64,000 bases of DNA, taken from Rickettsiales bacterium UBA2645. GTDB taxonomy: Bacteria > Pseudomonadota > Alphaproteobacteria > Rickettsiales > UBA1997. Numbering within the stretch: position 1 is the stretch's first letter; every line of letters begins with the position of its first letter. Below are positions 17,836 through 27,369 of this stretch, piece after piece. Both the position numbers and the translations under genes were made by a program. The stretch lies in the NCBI GenBank assembly GCA_002359655.1, contig DENL01000006.1, positions 30,346 through 94,345 on the forward strand. Direction: 5' to 3'. Below the pieces are notes generated by a model that had not been told where the DNA came from, ran no database searches, and saw only the letters and a list, made by a program, of their open reading frames with translations.

Positions 17836-18915
17836 CTAAACCATCAAAGTCGCTTTGATGATTTCATCCTCATGATTTATGGCGATAGAATTATTTTCTT
17901 TATTAACTAAAAGCTCAAAAAAGTTAAAAATATTTTTAGCAAATAATTTACTAGCGTCAGCTGCAACATGGCTTGGAAAATTTTCGTAACCAATAATTTT
18001 TACACCATTTACTTCAACAATTTGTCCAACTTTTGTTAAAGCACAATTGCCACCATTTACCGCCGCAATATCAACAATGATGGAGCCTGTCTTCATTAGT
18101 TTTACCATTTCTTCACTAACTAAAATTGGCGCAGTTTTAGCAGGAATTAAAGCGGTTGTGATTACAACATCTTGGTTTTGAATTGTATCTTTTAAAAGTT
18201 GTTCTTGGCGTTTTTTATAATCTTCGCTCATTTCTTTGGCGTAAACTCCGTCAACTTTTTCATCAGATTTTACTTCAATAAATTTTGCGCCAAGACTTTG
18301 CACTTGCTCTTTGGCAGCAGCACGAACATCAAAAGCACAAACAATTGCACCAAGTCTTTTTGCTGTAGCAATTGCTTGCAACCCTGCAACACCAGCGCCA
18401 AGAATCATAAATTTTGCCGCCGAAATTGTGCCAGCAGCAGTCATCATCATTGGTACAACTTTTGGTAAATTATAAACCGCTTCTAAAACAGCGACATAGC
18501 CAGACAAATTACTTTGCGACGAAAGCACATCCATAGATTGAGCACGAGTAATTCGCGGAGTTAACTCTAAAGCAAAAGCTGAAATTTTTGCCTGCACTAA
18601 AGCGCTGACTTTTTCTTTTTGAAAAGTTGGATTTAAAAGTGCGATGAAAACAAGATTTGGTTTGATTTTTGTTAAATCGATTTCGGTTCTTTGAACAGAA
18701 ATTATAATATCGATTTCAGGCAGAATTTGATTGATATCAGAAATAATTTTCGCTCCCAGATTTTCATAAGCTGCGTTAGAAATTTTTGACTTTTCACCAG
18801 CTTGACTTTCAACAAAAATTTCAACTCCAAGTTTTTGATATTTAGCAAATAAATCAGGAGTAAGCGCCACACGATTTTCGCTGGCAGCAGTTTCTTTTAG
18901 TACGAGAAGTTTCAT
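17836..18915 (-). CDS. pntAA: NAD(P) transhydrogenase subunit alpha part 1
   Basis: This 359-residue protein is the NAD(H)-binding dI component of proton-translocating transhydrogenase. The N-terminal ENRVALTPDLFAKYQKLGVE segment, the SSQSNLSGYVAVLEAVY block near residues 131-147, and the dinucleotide-binding GAGVAGLQAIATAKRLGA near 173-190 match PntAA. The diagnostic FDVRAAAKEQVQSLGAKFIEV follows. The mobile-loop region and the FPSHVAADASKLFAKNIFNF end also fit, separating it from alanine dehydrogenase. The membrane subunits PntAB and PntB are not adjacent; downstream is mgtE. It must partner with subunits encoded elsewhere. Confidence 0.88.
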   Translation of the reverse strand: MKLLVLKETAASENRVALTPDLFAKYQKLGVEIFVESQAGEKSKISNAAYENLGAKIISDINQILPEIDIIISVQRTEIDLTKIKPNLVFIALLNPTFQKEKVSALVQAKISAFALELTPRITRAQSMDVLSSQSNLSGYVAVLEAVYNLPKVVPMMMTAAGTISAAKFMILGAGVAGLQAIATAKRLGAIVCAFDVRAAAKEQVQSLGAKFIEVKSDEKVDGVYAKEMSEDYKKRQEQLLKDTIQNQDVVITTALIPAKTAPILVSEEMVKLMKTGSIIVDIAAVNGGNCALTKVGQIVEVNGVKIIGYENFPSHVAADASKLFAKNIFNFFELLVNKENNSIAINHEDEIIKATLMV

Positions 18916-18965
18916 AAAAAATATTGAATTTGCTTGGAAAGCCCGCTTGCGTCCTAGGGAATAGA

Positions 18966-18983
18966 GCGAAGCACTTGCTTCGC
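18966..18983. repeat. Small hairpin between tRNA-Leu and pntAA
   Basis: The arms gcgaagc and gcttcgc are perfectly complementary around a 4-base loop. This gap (18916-19043) also contains gcgtaagc-type strings and a ctttgcgagctagc motif. No T-run follows on the minus strand, so termination of the tRNA transcript here is uncertain. Confidence 0.45.
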
Positions 18984-19043
18984 TAACACTTCATCGCAAC
19001 TATCTTTGCGAGCTAGCTGCGCTGTAGTATAAGCGTAAGCGAG

Positions 19044-19130
19044 TGGTGCGGTCGAGAAGATTTGAACTTCCACGGGTTTTACCCCACAACGACCTCAACG
19101 TTGCGCGTATACCAATTCCGCCACGACCGC
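19044..19130 (-). tRNA. tRNA-Leu (anticodon GAG)
   Basis: Read on the minus strand, the gene has a perfect 7-bp acceptor stem (gcggtcg with cgaccgc), discriminator A and an encoded CCA at its 3' end. The D-arm contains GGCGGAATTGGTATACGC. The anticodon stem caacg/cgttg encloses the loop ttgaggt, giving anticodon GAG (19094-19096) for CUC and CUU codons. A long class-II variable arm with tgggg/cccgt pairing and a T-arm with the GTTCAAATC loop follow. The long variable arm and anticodon both support leucine. It lies between gdhB and pntAA on the same strand. Confidence 0.97.
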
Positions 19131-19144
19131 ATATTTTTAACTTG

Positions 19145-22100
19145 TTATTTTACCAAAGGTTTTAGGCGATTCAGAGCTACAACAAAAACTGAAATATCAG
19201 GATTTGGATGAACTTTTAATTCAGAAATAAATTGATCAAATCTCTCAACTAAAAAGTCGACTTTTTTAATCCAATTTTCTAGCGAGTCTGATTCCGAAAG
19301 AATTTTATCTTTACTGCTTTCCTCAACAACGCTTTTAGCGATTTTCATTTGATAGCTGTAGAGATCTTCAAGAATTGTTTTACTAGAAAGTTTTTGCCAG
19401 TGATTGTCATAACTCATTGCTGAAACTTTACTGCGTAGCCATTTTAGTGAAAATCTGGTTCCAACAGCAAAATAAAGTTTGGCGATTGTTTTTAAATCAA
19501 AGTTAGAAGCAGCAGAAATTTCGGCAATGTCAAAAACTGAAGCTAGAGGATCAAAAGCAGCAATTTTTTCTGCTAATTTACGATCGACATTGTTTAAGCA
19601 ATATCTTTCAATTTTGCGCTCAAAAGATTCTAGTGAAGCTTGCGCTAAAACTTGGATTATAACCGCAGAAAGCTCGTCAGCAATTTTTCTAAAACGAGTA
19701 ATGACGGGAGTAATTTCACCTTTTGATTTATTACGCAGCAACCACATGGTTGATCTTTCAAGTAATTTTCCTGAAGCCAAAAACATTTGCGCTTGAACTT
19801 GCGGCACAACTTTACCATCTAGTTTTTCGATTTTTTCCCAGATCTCGCGCAATCTGAAAGAGTCGCAAGCAATGATAAAACTTTTCACTACATCATCAAT
19901 TGCAAATCCACTCTCTTGGCATAATTGGCTTACAAAAGTAATGCCGGCTCGATTTACAACGAAGTTAGTAAGTTGAGTTGCAATAATTTCATTGCGCAAT
20001 TGATGGGAGATAAGCTCATCAGAGAATTTTTTCTGCATCGCTTTCGGGAAGTAAGAAAATAATTCATGTTCGAAATATTTATCTTTTAGTAAATCGGAGG
20101 TCAAAAGCGATTTGTAGATGTCCATTTTAGAATAAGCCAACATAACGCAGAGCTCTGGTCTGGTCATACCAATTCTCTCTGTTTGTCTTTTATCTAAATC
20201 TTTTTTCGAAGGTAAAAATTCAATTTTACGATTGAGCGATCCTGATTTTTCTAGACGGTCTAAAAATTGTGCTTGCTCGCCAAGACTTGAAACTCCTTGA
20301 GAAGCGGCGATTGAAATTGCTTGAGTTTGCAATCTATTGTCAGACAAGACTAGATCTGAAACTTCATCAGTCATGCTTTCCAAGATTTTATTTCTTTCTT
20401 CAATAGTAATTTTTTTAGCACGCATTGCTTGAATCAAAGCAATTTTAATATTGACCTCATGATCCGAGCAATCAACACCAGCGGAATTATCCATCGCGTC
20501 AGTATTGATACGACCGCCATTTAAAGCATACTCGATACGACCTTTTTGAGTGAAGCCAAGGTTTCCGCCCTCACCTATTACTTTACATCTTAAATCTGAA
20601 CCATTGATGCGCAGATGATCGTTAGCACGGTCTCCAACTTCTTGATGAGATTCGTCAGTTGCTTTGACATAAGTTCCAATACCACCATTCCAAAGCAAAT
20701 CTACCGGAGCTTTTAAAATTGCTTTTATTAATTCGTTTGGTTCAAGCTCGTCTTCTTCAATTGCTAAAACCGCTTTTACTTCTGGAGAAATTTTGATTGA
20801 CTTAGCGCTTCTTTCAAAAATTCCACCACCTTTTGAAATCAGCGATTGATTGTAATCCATCCAAGTTGAACGCGGTAAATTAAAAATACGAACTCGTTCG
20901 GCAAAAGATTTTGCTACATCAGGATTTGGATCGAAGAAAATATGCATGTGGTTAAAGGCAGCAATAAGCTTGATATGCTTTGAAAGCAACATGCCGTTTC
21001 CAAAAACATCACCAGCTAAATCGCCAATTCCAACACAAGTGAAGTCTTGGCTTTGAGTATCGTGACCCATTTCAGCAAAATGTCTTTTAACTGAGATCCA
21101 GCCGCCTTTAGCAGTAATTCCCATTTTTTTGTGATCATATCCAACCGAACCGCCAGAGGCAAAAGCGTCGCCCAACCAAAAATTATATTGGGCTGAAACC
21201 GAGTTGGCGATATCTGAAAAAGTTGCAGTACCTTTATCAGCGGCAACGACTAAATAAGGATCCGCAGCGTCGTGCATTATACAATTTTGTGGATGATCAA
21301 TTTTACCATCAATCACATTGTCAGTGATATCCAAAAGACCACTCAAAAAAGTTTTATAAGATTCAATACCGTCTTTTAAAATTTCATCACGACTTAAACC
21401 TTCTGTTGATTTTTTTACAACAAAACCACCTTTTGAGCCGACTGGAACGATCACCGCATTTTTAGTCATTTGGGCTTTCATTAAGCCAAGAACTTCGGTA
21501 CGAAAATCTTCTTGACGATCAGACCAGCGCAAACCACCGCGAGCAACTCTGCCACCGCGCAGGTGAATTCCTTCCATTGTTGAAGAATAAACAAAAATTT
21601 CGGCGTAAGGAAGTGGCAAAGGTAAATCAAGAACTTTTGTGCAATCAAATTTGAAAGATACGTAACCTTTAAAACCACCTTCTTTTGAAGATTGGTAATA
21701 GTTAGTACGCAAAGTTGCTTTAATAACGCTGAAAAATTTTTTAATTACTGCGTCATCAAGCAAATCTTTAACCTGCACTAAGCTTTTAGTAATGTTGCTT
21801 GCAATTGCATCAGATTTTTTTTGTCTCTCCGAATTATTAAGTTTTAAAGCTGGATTAAATTTGACCTCGAAAAGCTCAATCAAAAGCTTGGTGATATCGC
21901 TATATTTAATTAAAACGTCAGCAATATAGCTTTGGCTGTATCTGAAACCAGTTTGATAAATATATTTTGTGTAAGCTCGAAGTAAGTAAATCTGCTTCCA
22001 GTCTAAATCTGCACCAACGACTAATCTGTTTAGCGAGCTTACATCAAGAACTTTTTGCCAAAGCAAAGAAATTGTTTTTTCAAAATTGAGTTTGATTTTT

Positions 22101-23989
22101 TCAGAAAATTTTTCGCCTGATTTACTTAAGTTTAAGTGGAAATAGTGAATCCAAACTTTTTTCTTAACAGTTTTTCTATTTTCTTCTTCTGGATTTACGA
22201 CATAGGTATGTTCTTGAATTACGTTGAAACCAAAGCTTTCAAGAACTGGCATGATGTCAGAAAGATCCAGCTCTTTTTGTGGATTGTAAATTTTCAGTTC
22301 AGTGACTTCTTCATTTAAAGCATCACTTGATTTATATAAGTTAAATAAAACCGAGTTTTTTTCTAAACATTCTTCGACTCTGCCAATATCAATCGCGGCA
22401 CGCTTTGGATCAAAGCGGTTAATGTAACTAACCGAGAAAGCACTTTTATATTTAGCGAAAAGAGCGATACGTTTTTCATTTTCAAATTTTGCTGAAACGG
22501 CTTCGCGAAGATCGTCGCTCCACAATCTGGTCATGTTAGTAATTTCGCGCTCAACTTTGTTTGCGTCAACAACAGGAATTCCGTTATTGGTGCGAACAAT
22601 AACATGAAATCTGGTCAATCTAGATTCAGTTATTTCAACAAAAGAATCGGCAATTTCACCGTTATAAATATTAGAAAGGTAATCTTTTATTTTTTCTCTT
22701 AACTCAGAGTTGGTACGATCTCTTGGTGTAAAAATTAAGCAGCTAACAAAGCGATTATATTTATCTCGACGCGGAAAGAATCTAACTTGCGATCTGCCAC
22801 AGATTGCCACGATTCCTGTAGCGATGCGCAATAAGTCGTGAGCATTGGTTTGGAATAATTCATCACGTGGATAAGATTCTAAAACTGAAATTAAGTCTTT
22901 ATAGTTGTGACTACCTTTAATGAAGCCGGAATCAGCAATAACTTTATCGATTTTATTTCTAACTAAAGGAATGGTGTTAGGGCTATTGTTGTAAGCAGAA
23001 GAGGTAAACAAGCCAACAAATCTGAATTCGCCCGTAACTTTACCATCTTCAGAAATTCTTTGTATGCGAATTCTTTCGGCGTTAGTAATTCTATGAATGC
23101 GTGATTTATAGCGCGATTTTAGAATTTCGATTACGTAGGGGTTTTTAACAGTTTCGCATACTTCTTCCAAAGAAGAATTCAAAACTTCCGGCACAACTTC
23201 TGGGTCACTAGAATTGAAAACACCAAGTCCAGAACCTTTAACTTCTTCAAGTTTATATTTATCTTTTTCGGATTCTTTAATTTTGAATTCTTTCATACCA
23301 AGAAAAATAAAATTTCCTTGCGTAATCCAAGATAAGAAATCTTTTATTTCAGAAATTTCTTTATCGTCTTTGATAATTTTTTTGGCTCTATCAGCTTCTG
23401 CTTGGGCTTTCAAAGCAGTTTTGCTCATGCTTTGCCAATCTCTCACAACCAAGACCAGAATTTCGATTATTTTGGAAATATCTTCTTGTAGCATTTTAAT
23501 GTCATCTGCAGCAGTGATTTTATCTAGATGCATTTGTATCACAGATTCTTGCTTAGAATTTTCTGAGGTACTTACAGAAATTAACTTACCTTTTTCGTCA
23601 CGCGAGATTTGGTAAATTGGATGCAAAATATTTTTAATCCTAAGACCAATTTTGTCTAAATGACCAACAATTGAGTCAACCAGAAAAGGCATATCATCAC
23701 TCACAACTTCCAAGAAAGTGTTACTTGACTCAAAACCATCAATTTCTTTTCTAGGGTTGTAGATTCTAACTTTAAAAATCGCTGTTTTTTCAGCAATAAA
23801 ATTAAAGCTCAAAAGAGTTGAGTTATACATCTCTTCCAGAGAATAGTTTACGAAATCACGACCTTGATTTTGCAGGTAGAATAACTTGGCAAAATCAAGA
23901 AATTTATCACGCGAAAAATTTTTCTCATATTTTTTTTGTTGGTGAGAAAAACTGACAATCTGATCGATAAGATTTTGTATTTTTTCCAT
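19145..23989 (-). CDS. gdhB: NAD-specific glutamate dehydrogenase, large (~180 kDa) type
   Basis: The 1,614-residue protein belongs to the GDH-180/GdhL family of NAD-dependent glutamate dehydrogenases, which oxidise glutamate to 2-oxoglutarate and ammonia. A long N-terminal regulatory half with ACT-like segments (FLEVVSDDMPFLVDSIVGHL near residues 87-106) precedes the catalytic domain. Catalytic-part signatures are MEGIHLRGGRVARGGLRWSD, GLMKAQMTKNAVIVPVGSKG and the DLAGDVFGNGML segment. IDLLWNGGIGTYVKA-like and GEGGNLGFTQKGRIE elements follow, with helical C-terminal repeats after them. Length and order match the family in alphaproteobacteria, including Rickettsiales, which use glutamate as a carbon source. 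It lies 15 bases after infC. Confidence 0.96.
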   Translation of the reverse strand: MEKIQNLIDQIVSFSHQQKKYEKNFSRDKFLDFAKLFYLQNQGRDFVNYSLEEMYNSTLLSFNFIAEKTAIFKVRIYNPRKEIDGFESSNTFLEVVSDDMPFLVDSIVGHLDKIGLRIKNILHPIYQISRDEKGKLISVSTSENSKQESVIQMHLDKITAADDIKMLQEDISKIIEILVLVVRDWQSMSKTALKAQAEADRAKKIIKDDKEISEIKDFLSWITQGNFIFLGMKEFKIKESEKDKYKLEEVKGSGLGVFNSSDPEVVPEVLNSSLEEVCETVKNPYVIEILKSRYKSRIHRITNAERIRIQRISEDGKVTGEFRFVGLFTSSAYNNSPNTIPLVRNKIDKVIADSGFIKGSHNYKDLISVLESYPRDELFQTNAHDLLRIATGIVAICGRSQVRFFPRRDKYNRFVSCLIFTPRDRTNSELREKIKDYLSNIYNGEIADSFVEITESRLTRFHVIVRTNNGIPVVDANKVEREITNMTRLWSDDLREAVSAKFENEKRIALFAKYKSAFSVSYINRFDPKRAAIDIGRVEECLEKNSVLFNLYKSSDALNEEVTELKIYNPQKELDLSDIMPVLESFGFNVIQEHTYVVNPEEENRKTVKKKVWIHYFHLNLSKSGEKFSEKIKLNFEKTISLLWQKVLDVSSLNRLVVGADLDWKQIYLLRAYTKYIYQTGFRYSQSYIADVLIKYSDITKLLIELFEVKFNPALKLNNSERQKKSDAIASNITKSLVQVKDLLDDAVIKKFFSVIKATLRTNYYQSSKEGGFKGYVSFKFDCTKVLDLPLPLPYAEIFVYSSTMEGIHLRGGRVARGGLRWSDRQEDFRTEVLGLMKAQMTKNAVIVPVGSKGGFVVKKSTEGLSRDEILKDGIESYKTFLSGLLDITDNVIDGKIDHPQNCIMHDAADPYLVVAADKGTATFSDIANSVSAQYNFWLGDAFASGGSVGYDHKKMGITAKGGWISVKRHFAEMGHDTQSQDFTCVGIGDLAGDVFGNGMLLSKHIKLIAAFNHMHIFFDPNPDVAKSFAERVRIFNLPRSTWMDYNQSLISKGGGIFERSAKSIKISPEVKAVLAIEEDELEPNELIKAILKAPVDLLWNGGIGTYVKATDESHQEVGDRANDHLRINGSDLRCKVIGEGGNLGFTQKGRIEYALNGGRINTDAMDNSAGVDCSDHEVNIKIALIQAMRAKKITIEERNKILESMTDEVSDLVLSDNRLQTQAISIAASQGVSSLGEQAQFLDRLEKSGSLNRKIEFLPSKKDLDKRQTERIGMTRPELCVMLAYSKMDIYKSLLTSDLLKDKYFEHELFSYFPKAMQKKFSDELISHQLRNEIIATQLTNFVVNRAGITFVSQLCQESGFAIDDVVKSFIIACDSFRLREIWEKIEKLDGKVVPQVQAQMFLASGKLLERSTMWLLRNKSKGEITPVITRFRKIADELSAVIIQVLAQASLESFERKIERYCLNNVDRKLAEKIAAFDPLASVFDIAEISAASNFDLKTIAKLYFAVGTRFSLKWLRSKVSAMSYDNHWQKLSSKTILEDLYSYQMKIAKSVVEESSKDKILSESDSLENWIKKVDFLVERFDQFISELKVHPNPDISVFVVALNRLKPLVK

Positions 23990-24004
23990 AAAACTTATGT
24001 AAAA

Positions 24005-24544
24005 TTATTTTTTGATAAGAACGACAACCATCTGCATTCCTTCAAGTCTATAGCGTACTTCTGGTTTGGCGAATTCTTCGGTTTCTTTTAAAATATTCTG
24101 CATCATTTTTTCAGCTAGATCTTGGTGAGTGATTTCACGACCTTTCATTCGGATACTGATTTTAACTTTGTTTCCTTTCTCGATAAATTCCTTAGTGTGA
24201 CGAATTTTAGTATCATAATCACCTTTACCAATGTTGATTGTCATCTTTACTTCTTTGACCTCAACAACTTTTTGTTTTTTCTTGGCGTCGGCCGCTTTTT
24301 TTTGTAATTCGTATTTCATCTTGCCAAAATTAGCAATTTTGCAAACTGGCGGGGTAACATTTGGCGAGACTTCGACTAAATCTAGATCAACATCTTGGGC
24401 CATTTTCAGGGCTTCATCAATTCCTACAACTCCAACCATTTTAGCATCTTGATTAATAAGCCTGACTTCGCGGGCTTTGATTTGTTCGTTGATACGAAAC
24501 AGCTTATCGAAATTTTGCGCTGGCAGATTTTTTGTTGGTTTCAC
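24005..24544 (-). CDS. infC: Translation initiation factor IF-3
   Basis: IF-3 binds the 30S subunit and polices start-codon and initiator-tRNA selection. The 179-residue product has the N-domain signature RINEQIKAREVRLINQDAKM near residues 16-35 and LDLVEVSPNVTPPVCKIANFGKMKYE near 54-80. The C-domain has VKEVKMTINIGKGDYDTKIRH and ISIRMKGREITHQDLAEKMM. The best start by length is GTG at 24544, a non-ATG start as is common for infC because of autoregulation. rpmI and rplT, its frequent partners, are not downstream; gdhB is. A 141-bp leader region separates it from yraN. Confidence 0.95.
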   Translation of the reverse strand: MKPTKNLPAQNFDKLFRINEQIKAREVRLINQDAKMVGVVGIDEALKMAQDVDLDLVEVSPNVTPPVCKIANFGKMKYELQKKAADAKKKQKVVEVKEVKMTINIGKGDYDTKIRHTKEFIEKGNKVKISIRMKGREITHQDLAEKMMQNILKETEEFAKPEVRYRLEGMQMVVVLIKK

Positions 24545-24685
24545 AGATTTATTTGAATTGTTAAAATAATTTTCTCAAACGAAATGAAAGTTAGAGGCGG
24601 CGCAAATTAGACAGCCACTTCTAAATTTCAACTCAATTGCTTAGGCAGAAATTTTCCCTTTTGGCTGGCTTCAAGTTATATAAAA

Positions 24686-25033
24686 CTATTCCCAAAAATT
24701 TTTATAATGTTTTGGCCAGAGTAAGCTACCCACAACTACAAGATCAAATCTGATTTGATGATTATGAAATTTTTTGTGACGAGAGATAAAAAATTCTGCC
24801 GCTTTTTTTACACGCTGAATTTGTCTTGGTCGTACAACTTCTTCAAAATTAATTTTCGATTTTCTGGCTTTAACTTCAATAAAAGCCACCACTTTACCTT
24901 TGCTTGCAACAATATCAATTTCACCAAAATAAGTTTTATAGCGCCAAGCTAGTATTTTGTAGCCTTTAAGGCGTAAAAACAAAATTGTGATTCTCTCGGC
25001 TAAAATTCCGAATTGATAGGTTTTTTTCTTCAT
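24686..25033 (-). CDS. yraN: YraN/UPF0102 family endonuclease-like protein
   Basis: This 115-residue protein has the restriction-endonuclease-like fold of the UPF0102 family. The active-site pattern is visible: FGEIDIVASKGKVVAFIEVKARK at about residues 35-57, with the acidic D and the ExK pair expected of PD-(D/E)xK nucleases, and RQIQRVKKAAEFFISRH after it. The family's role is not established. It begins 19 bases after rsmI and is likely cotranscribed. Together with rsmI and the divergent lpoA-like gene this reproduces a neighbourhood known from E. coli (yraL-lpoA-yraN). Confidence 0.88.
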   Translation of the reverse strand: MKKKTYQFGILAERITILFLRLKGYKILAWRYKTYFGEIDIVASKGKVVAFIEVKARKSKINFEEVVRPRQIQRVKKAAEFFISRHKKFHNHQIRFDLVVVGSLLWPKHYKNFWE

Positions 25034-25052
25034 TTGCAGTGTTTGATAAAAC

Positions 25053-25928
25053 TTATTTTTGTGAAATTTGTAGCGCGATTTTATAAATATCTTTCTTATT
25101 TAAATCGTAAATTTCTGCTAAATTTTGCGATAATTCTTTGATACTAAATCCAGCGCTGAAAGCTTTTCTTATTTCGATTTCTAGTTGCTCTTGGCTTAAA
25201 CTTTTTTCATCTCGCCCAACTTTTTCGATTATTAAAACAAATTCTCCGCGCAGCTTTTGCGGATTAGAACTAAAAAAAATTTGTACTTTTTTTACATCAT
25301 CAGAAATTATTTCTTCGTGAATTTTAGTTAATTCGCGGGCAACTGAAATTTTACGATTGCCTAAAACTTCAAGAATAGCCTCTAAAGTTGCCTCAACTCT
25401 ATTTGCTGACTCAAAAAAAACTACCGTCAAATTTTTATGTAAATTTTTGAGCAGATTATTTCTTTGAATTCTGGTTGTTGGCAAAAAGCCTAAAAATAAA
25501 AAATTATCGCAAGCAAGACCTGAAGCACAAAGAGCTGTAGTAACAGCACAAGCTCCTGGAAGTGGAATAATTTTTTGTTTATACTCACGTAAATATTCAA
25601 CTAATTTATATCCCGGATCAGAAATCAAAGGCGTTCCAGCGTCAGAAACTAAAACCATCACACTGCCGTGAATCAAAAAATTCAGAATTTTTTCACGCAC
25701 TTCAGCGCCACAATGATCATTATAAATAATCATTTTTTTATCAGTGATATTGTAATGCTTTAAAAGCTTAGCGGTAACTCTACTATCTTCACAAATTATG
25801 TAATCAGCACCTTGCAAAACCTGCAAAGCACGCAAACTAATATCGAGTAAATTTCCAATCGGAGTTGCGGCAACATAAAGAGCGTTTTGTAACTCTTGCT
25901 TTGAGAGATTCTGGAAAAAATCTTGCAT
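25053..25928 (-). CDS. rsmI: 16S rRNA (cytidine-1402 2'-O) methyltransferase
   Basis: RsmI methylates the ribose of C1402 in the ribosomal decoding centre using S-adenosylmethionine. The 291-residue tetrapyrrole-methylase-like protein begins with the hallmark YVAATPIGNLLDISLRALQVL segment (about residues 18-38). ICEDSRVTAKLLKHYNI, LVSDAGTPLISDPGYKLV and PLPGACAVTTALCASGL follow, then FLGFLPTTRIQR and FFESANRVEATLEAI. All family blocks are present in order. The lpoA-like gene diverges from its start. Confidence 0.95.
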   Translation of the reverse strand: MQDFFQNLSKQELQNALYVAATPIGNLLDISLRALQVLQGADYIICEDSRVTAKLLKHYNITDKKMIIYNDHCGAEVREKILNFLIHGSVMVLVSDAGTPLISDPGYKLVEYLREYKQKIIPLPGACAVTTALCASGLACDNFLFLGFLPTTRIQRNNLLKNLHKNLTVVFFESANRVEATLEAILEVLGNRKISVARELTKIHEEIISDDVKKVQIFFSSNPQKLRGEFVLIIEKVGRDEKSLSQEQLEIEIRKAFSAGFSIKELSQNLAEIYDLNKKDIYKIALQISQK

Positions 25929-25984
25929 ATTTTTTGGTTTTTAAGTTAGCTTCGCAGCTTCAATTTCCAATCGAAAATCAGATC

Positions 25985-27301
25985 ATGAAAAATTCATTTA
26001 AAAAATCAGTATTGTTTTTAGCGCTTTTTCTTTTCGCCTGTAATTTGCCAAAAGATAATCTAGTATTAGAAGAACCTCAGGTAATTTCTCAACCAACAGA
26101 AACCGCTCCAGTTAAAGCTAATCGCGATTTTTTAGAATCACGCGATTTAGTAACTTTAAAATCCAAAAAACAAAAAGTTAAAGTGGCACTGTTTTTACCT
26201 TTTTCTGGCAAAAATAAAGAGCTCGGCTTGCATCTATTCAACGCCGCAACTTTATCACTTTTTGATAATGACTTAAATAACAATATCGAGTTAGTTTTAA
26301 TCGACAGCAAAGACTCTGCGGAAGATGCTGCAAAAGCTTTTAAAGAAATTATTAATCAAAAAATTAAACTTGTAATTGGACCAGTTTTTAGCTCTTCGGT
26401 CGAGGCCATTGCCAAAGATGTAAAAGAAAACAACATAGTAGTAATTTCGCTTTCTAACAATCCAAAATTAGTTGGCAAAACAACAGAAAAAAGCGGTATA
26501 TTTTTAGGCGGTATATTGCCAGAAGCACAAATTGAAAAAATCACTAGCTATTCTATTGGCCAAGGCAAATCAAGCTTTGCCATCATTGCTCCGAATAATC
26601 AATATGGATTAATCATGACCGACTTACTCAAAACAATGGTCAAAAAAAAAGATGGCACTTTTATAATTTCTGAGCTCTATAAATCAGATGAAAAAGATTT
26701 CAGCAAAATCGCCAAACGCATCGTAAATGCTTTTAAAGTTCCTTCAAATCTTGCTCAAGGTGGTGGCAATAAATTAAAAAAAGATGCAACAATCAAAGAA
26801 TCTGATCGCATTTACCCAAAAGTAATTGTCATTCCTGAATCAGGTAAAACTTTATCAAAAATTGTCGCAGCAATTAAAGAACAAAACACAGATGAAAGAG
26901 ATTTTCAAATTGTTGGCACCAGCCAATGGGACGATATCTTAACTCTTTCAGACTCTAATCTTGTTGGGGCTTGGGTTGCTGCTCCCGAAAATGAAAAATT
27001 TCGTATTTTTGAAAAATCTTACTATCAAACTTTCAATAAATTTCCGCCAAGAATTACTTCAATTGTTTACGACTCAGTCGGTGTAATTGCTGATTTGGTC
27101 GATAAAAAAAACAAGGGCAATCTTGAAATCAAAGACTTCACAAATTACAGCGTCTGGCCAAAAAACGGCTTTCAAGGAATTGACGGTTTATTTAGATTTT
27201 TACCAAATGGCTTAGTGCAAAGAAATCTAGCAATTTTAGAAGTTAAAAGAGATAGATTTGAAACAATTGATAAGCCAACTGAAAAATTTTTAAGATACTA
27301 A
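25985..27301 (+). CDS. Penicillin-binding-protein activator, LpoA-like lipoprotein
   Basis: The 438-residue product is a putative outer-membrane lipoprotein with a type-I periplasmic-binding fold. Starting at ATG 25985, a lipoprotein signal ends with LFLFAC, giving Cys19 as the lipidated residue. The core begins with VKVALFLPFSGKNKELGLHLFNAATL near residues 66-91, and the fold continues with VIGPVFSSSVEAIAKDV and VVISLSNNPKLVG. It ends with the YDSVGVIADLV and FQGIDGLFRFLPNGLVQRNLAI elements common to LpoA-type proteins. In E. coli LpoA activates PBP1A. The open frame extends 40 codons upstream into rsmI, but that part lacks a signal peptide. The location beside rsmI supports the LpoA assignment. 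Confidence 0.8.
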   Translation: MKNSFKKSVLFLALFLFACNLPKDNLVLEEPQVISQPTETAPVKANRDFLESRDLVTLKSKKQKVKVALFLPFSGKNKELGLHLFNAATLSLFDNDLNNNIELVLIDSKDSAEDAAKAFKEIINQKIKLVIGPVFSSSVEAIAKDVKENNIVVISLSNNPKLVGKTTEKSGIFLGGILPEAQIEKITSYSIGQGKSSFAIIAPNNQYGLIMTDLLKTMVKKKDGTFIISELYKSDEKDFSKIAKRIVNAFKVPSNLAQGGGNKLKKDATIKESDRIYPKVIVIPESGKTLSKIVAAIKEQNTDERDFQIVGTSQWDDILTLSDSNLVGAWVAAPENEKFRIFEKSYYQTFNKFPPRITSIVYDSVGVIADLVDKKNKGNLEIKDFTNYSVWPKNGFQGIDGLFRFLPNGLVQRNLAILEVKRDRFETIDKPTEKFLRY

Positions 27302-27341
27302 ATAGATCATCTTTAGCATATGCAACTTCAACAAAGATTTG

Positions 27342-27358
27342 AGGAGTTACAGACTCCT
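27342..27358. terminator. Weak hairpin between convergent lpoA-like gene and tsaD
   Basis: A 6-bp stem aggagt/actcct encloses a 5-base loop and is followed by ttt on the plus strand. It lies between two convergent gene ends, a position where a shared terminator would be expected, but the stem is short and the T-run is minimal. Confidence 0.35.
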
Positions 27359-27369
27359 TTGAGAGTAGA

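Noticed and set aside
25865..25984. Upstream extension of the lpoA-like reading frame
   Set aside because: It overlaps rsmI on the other strand and would destroy the lipoprotein signal that begins at 25985.
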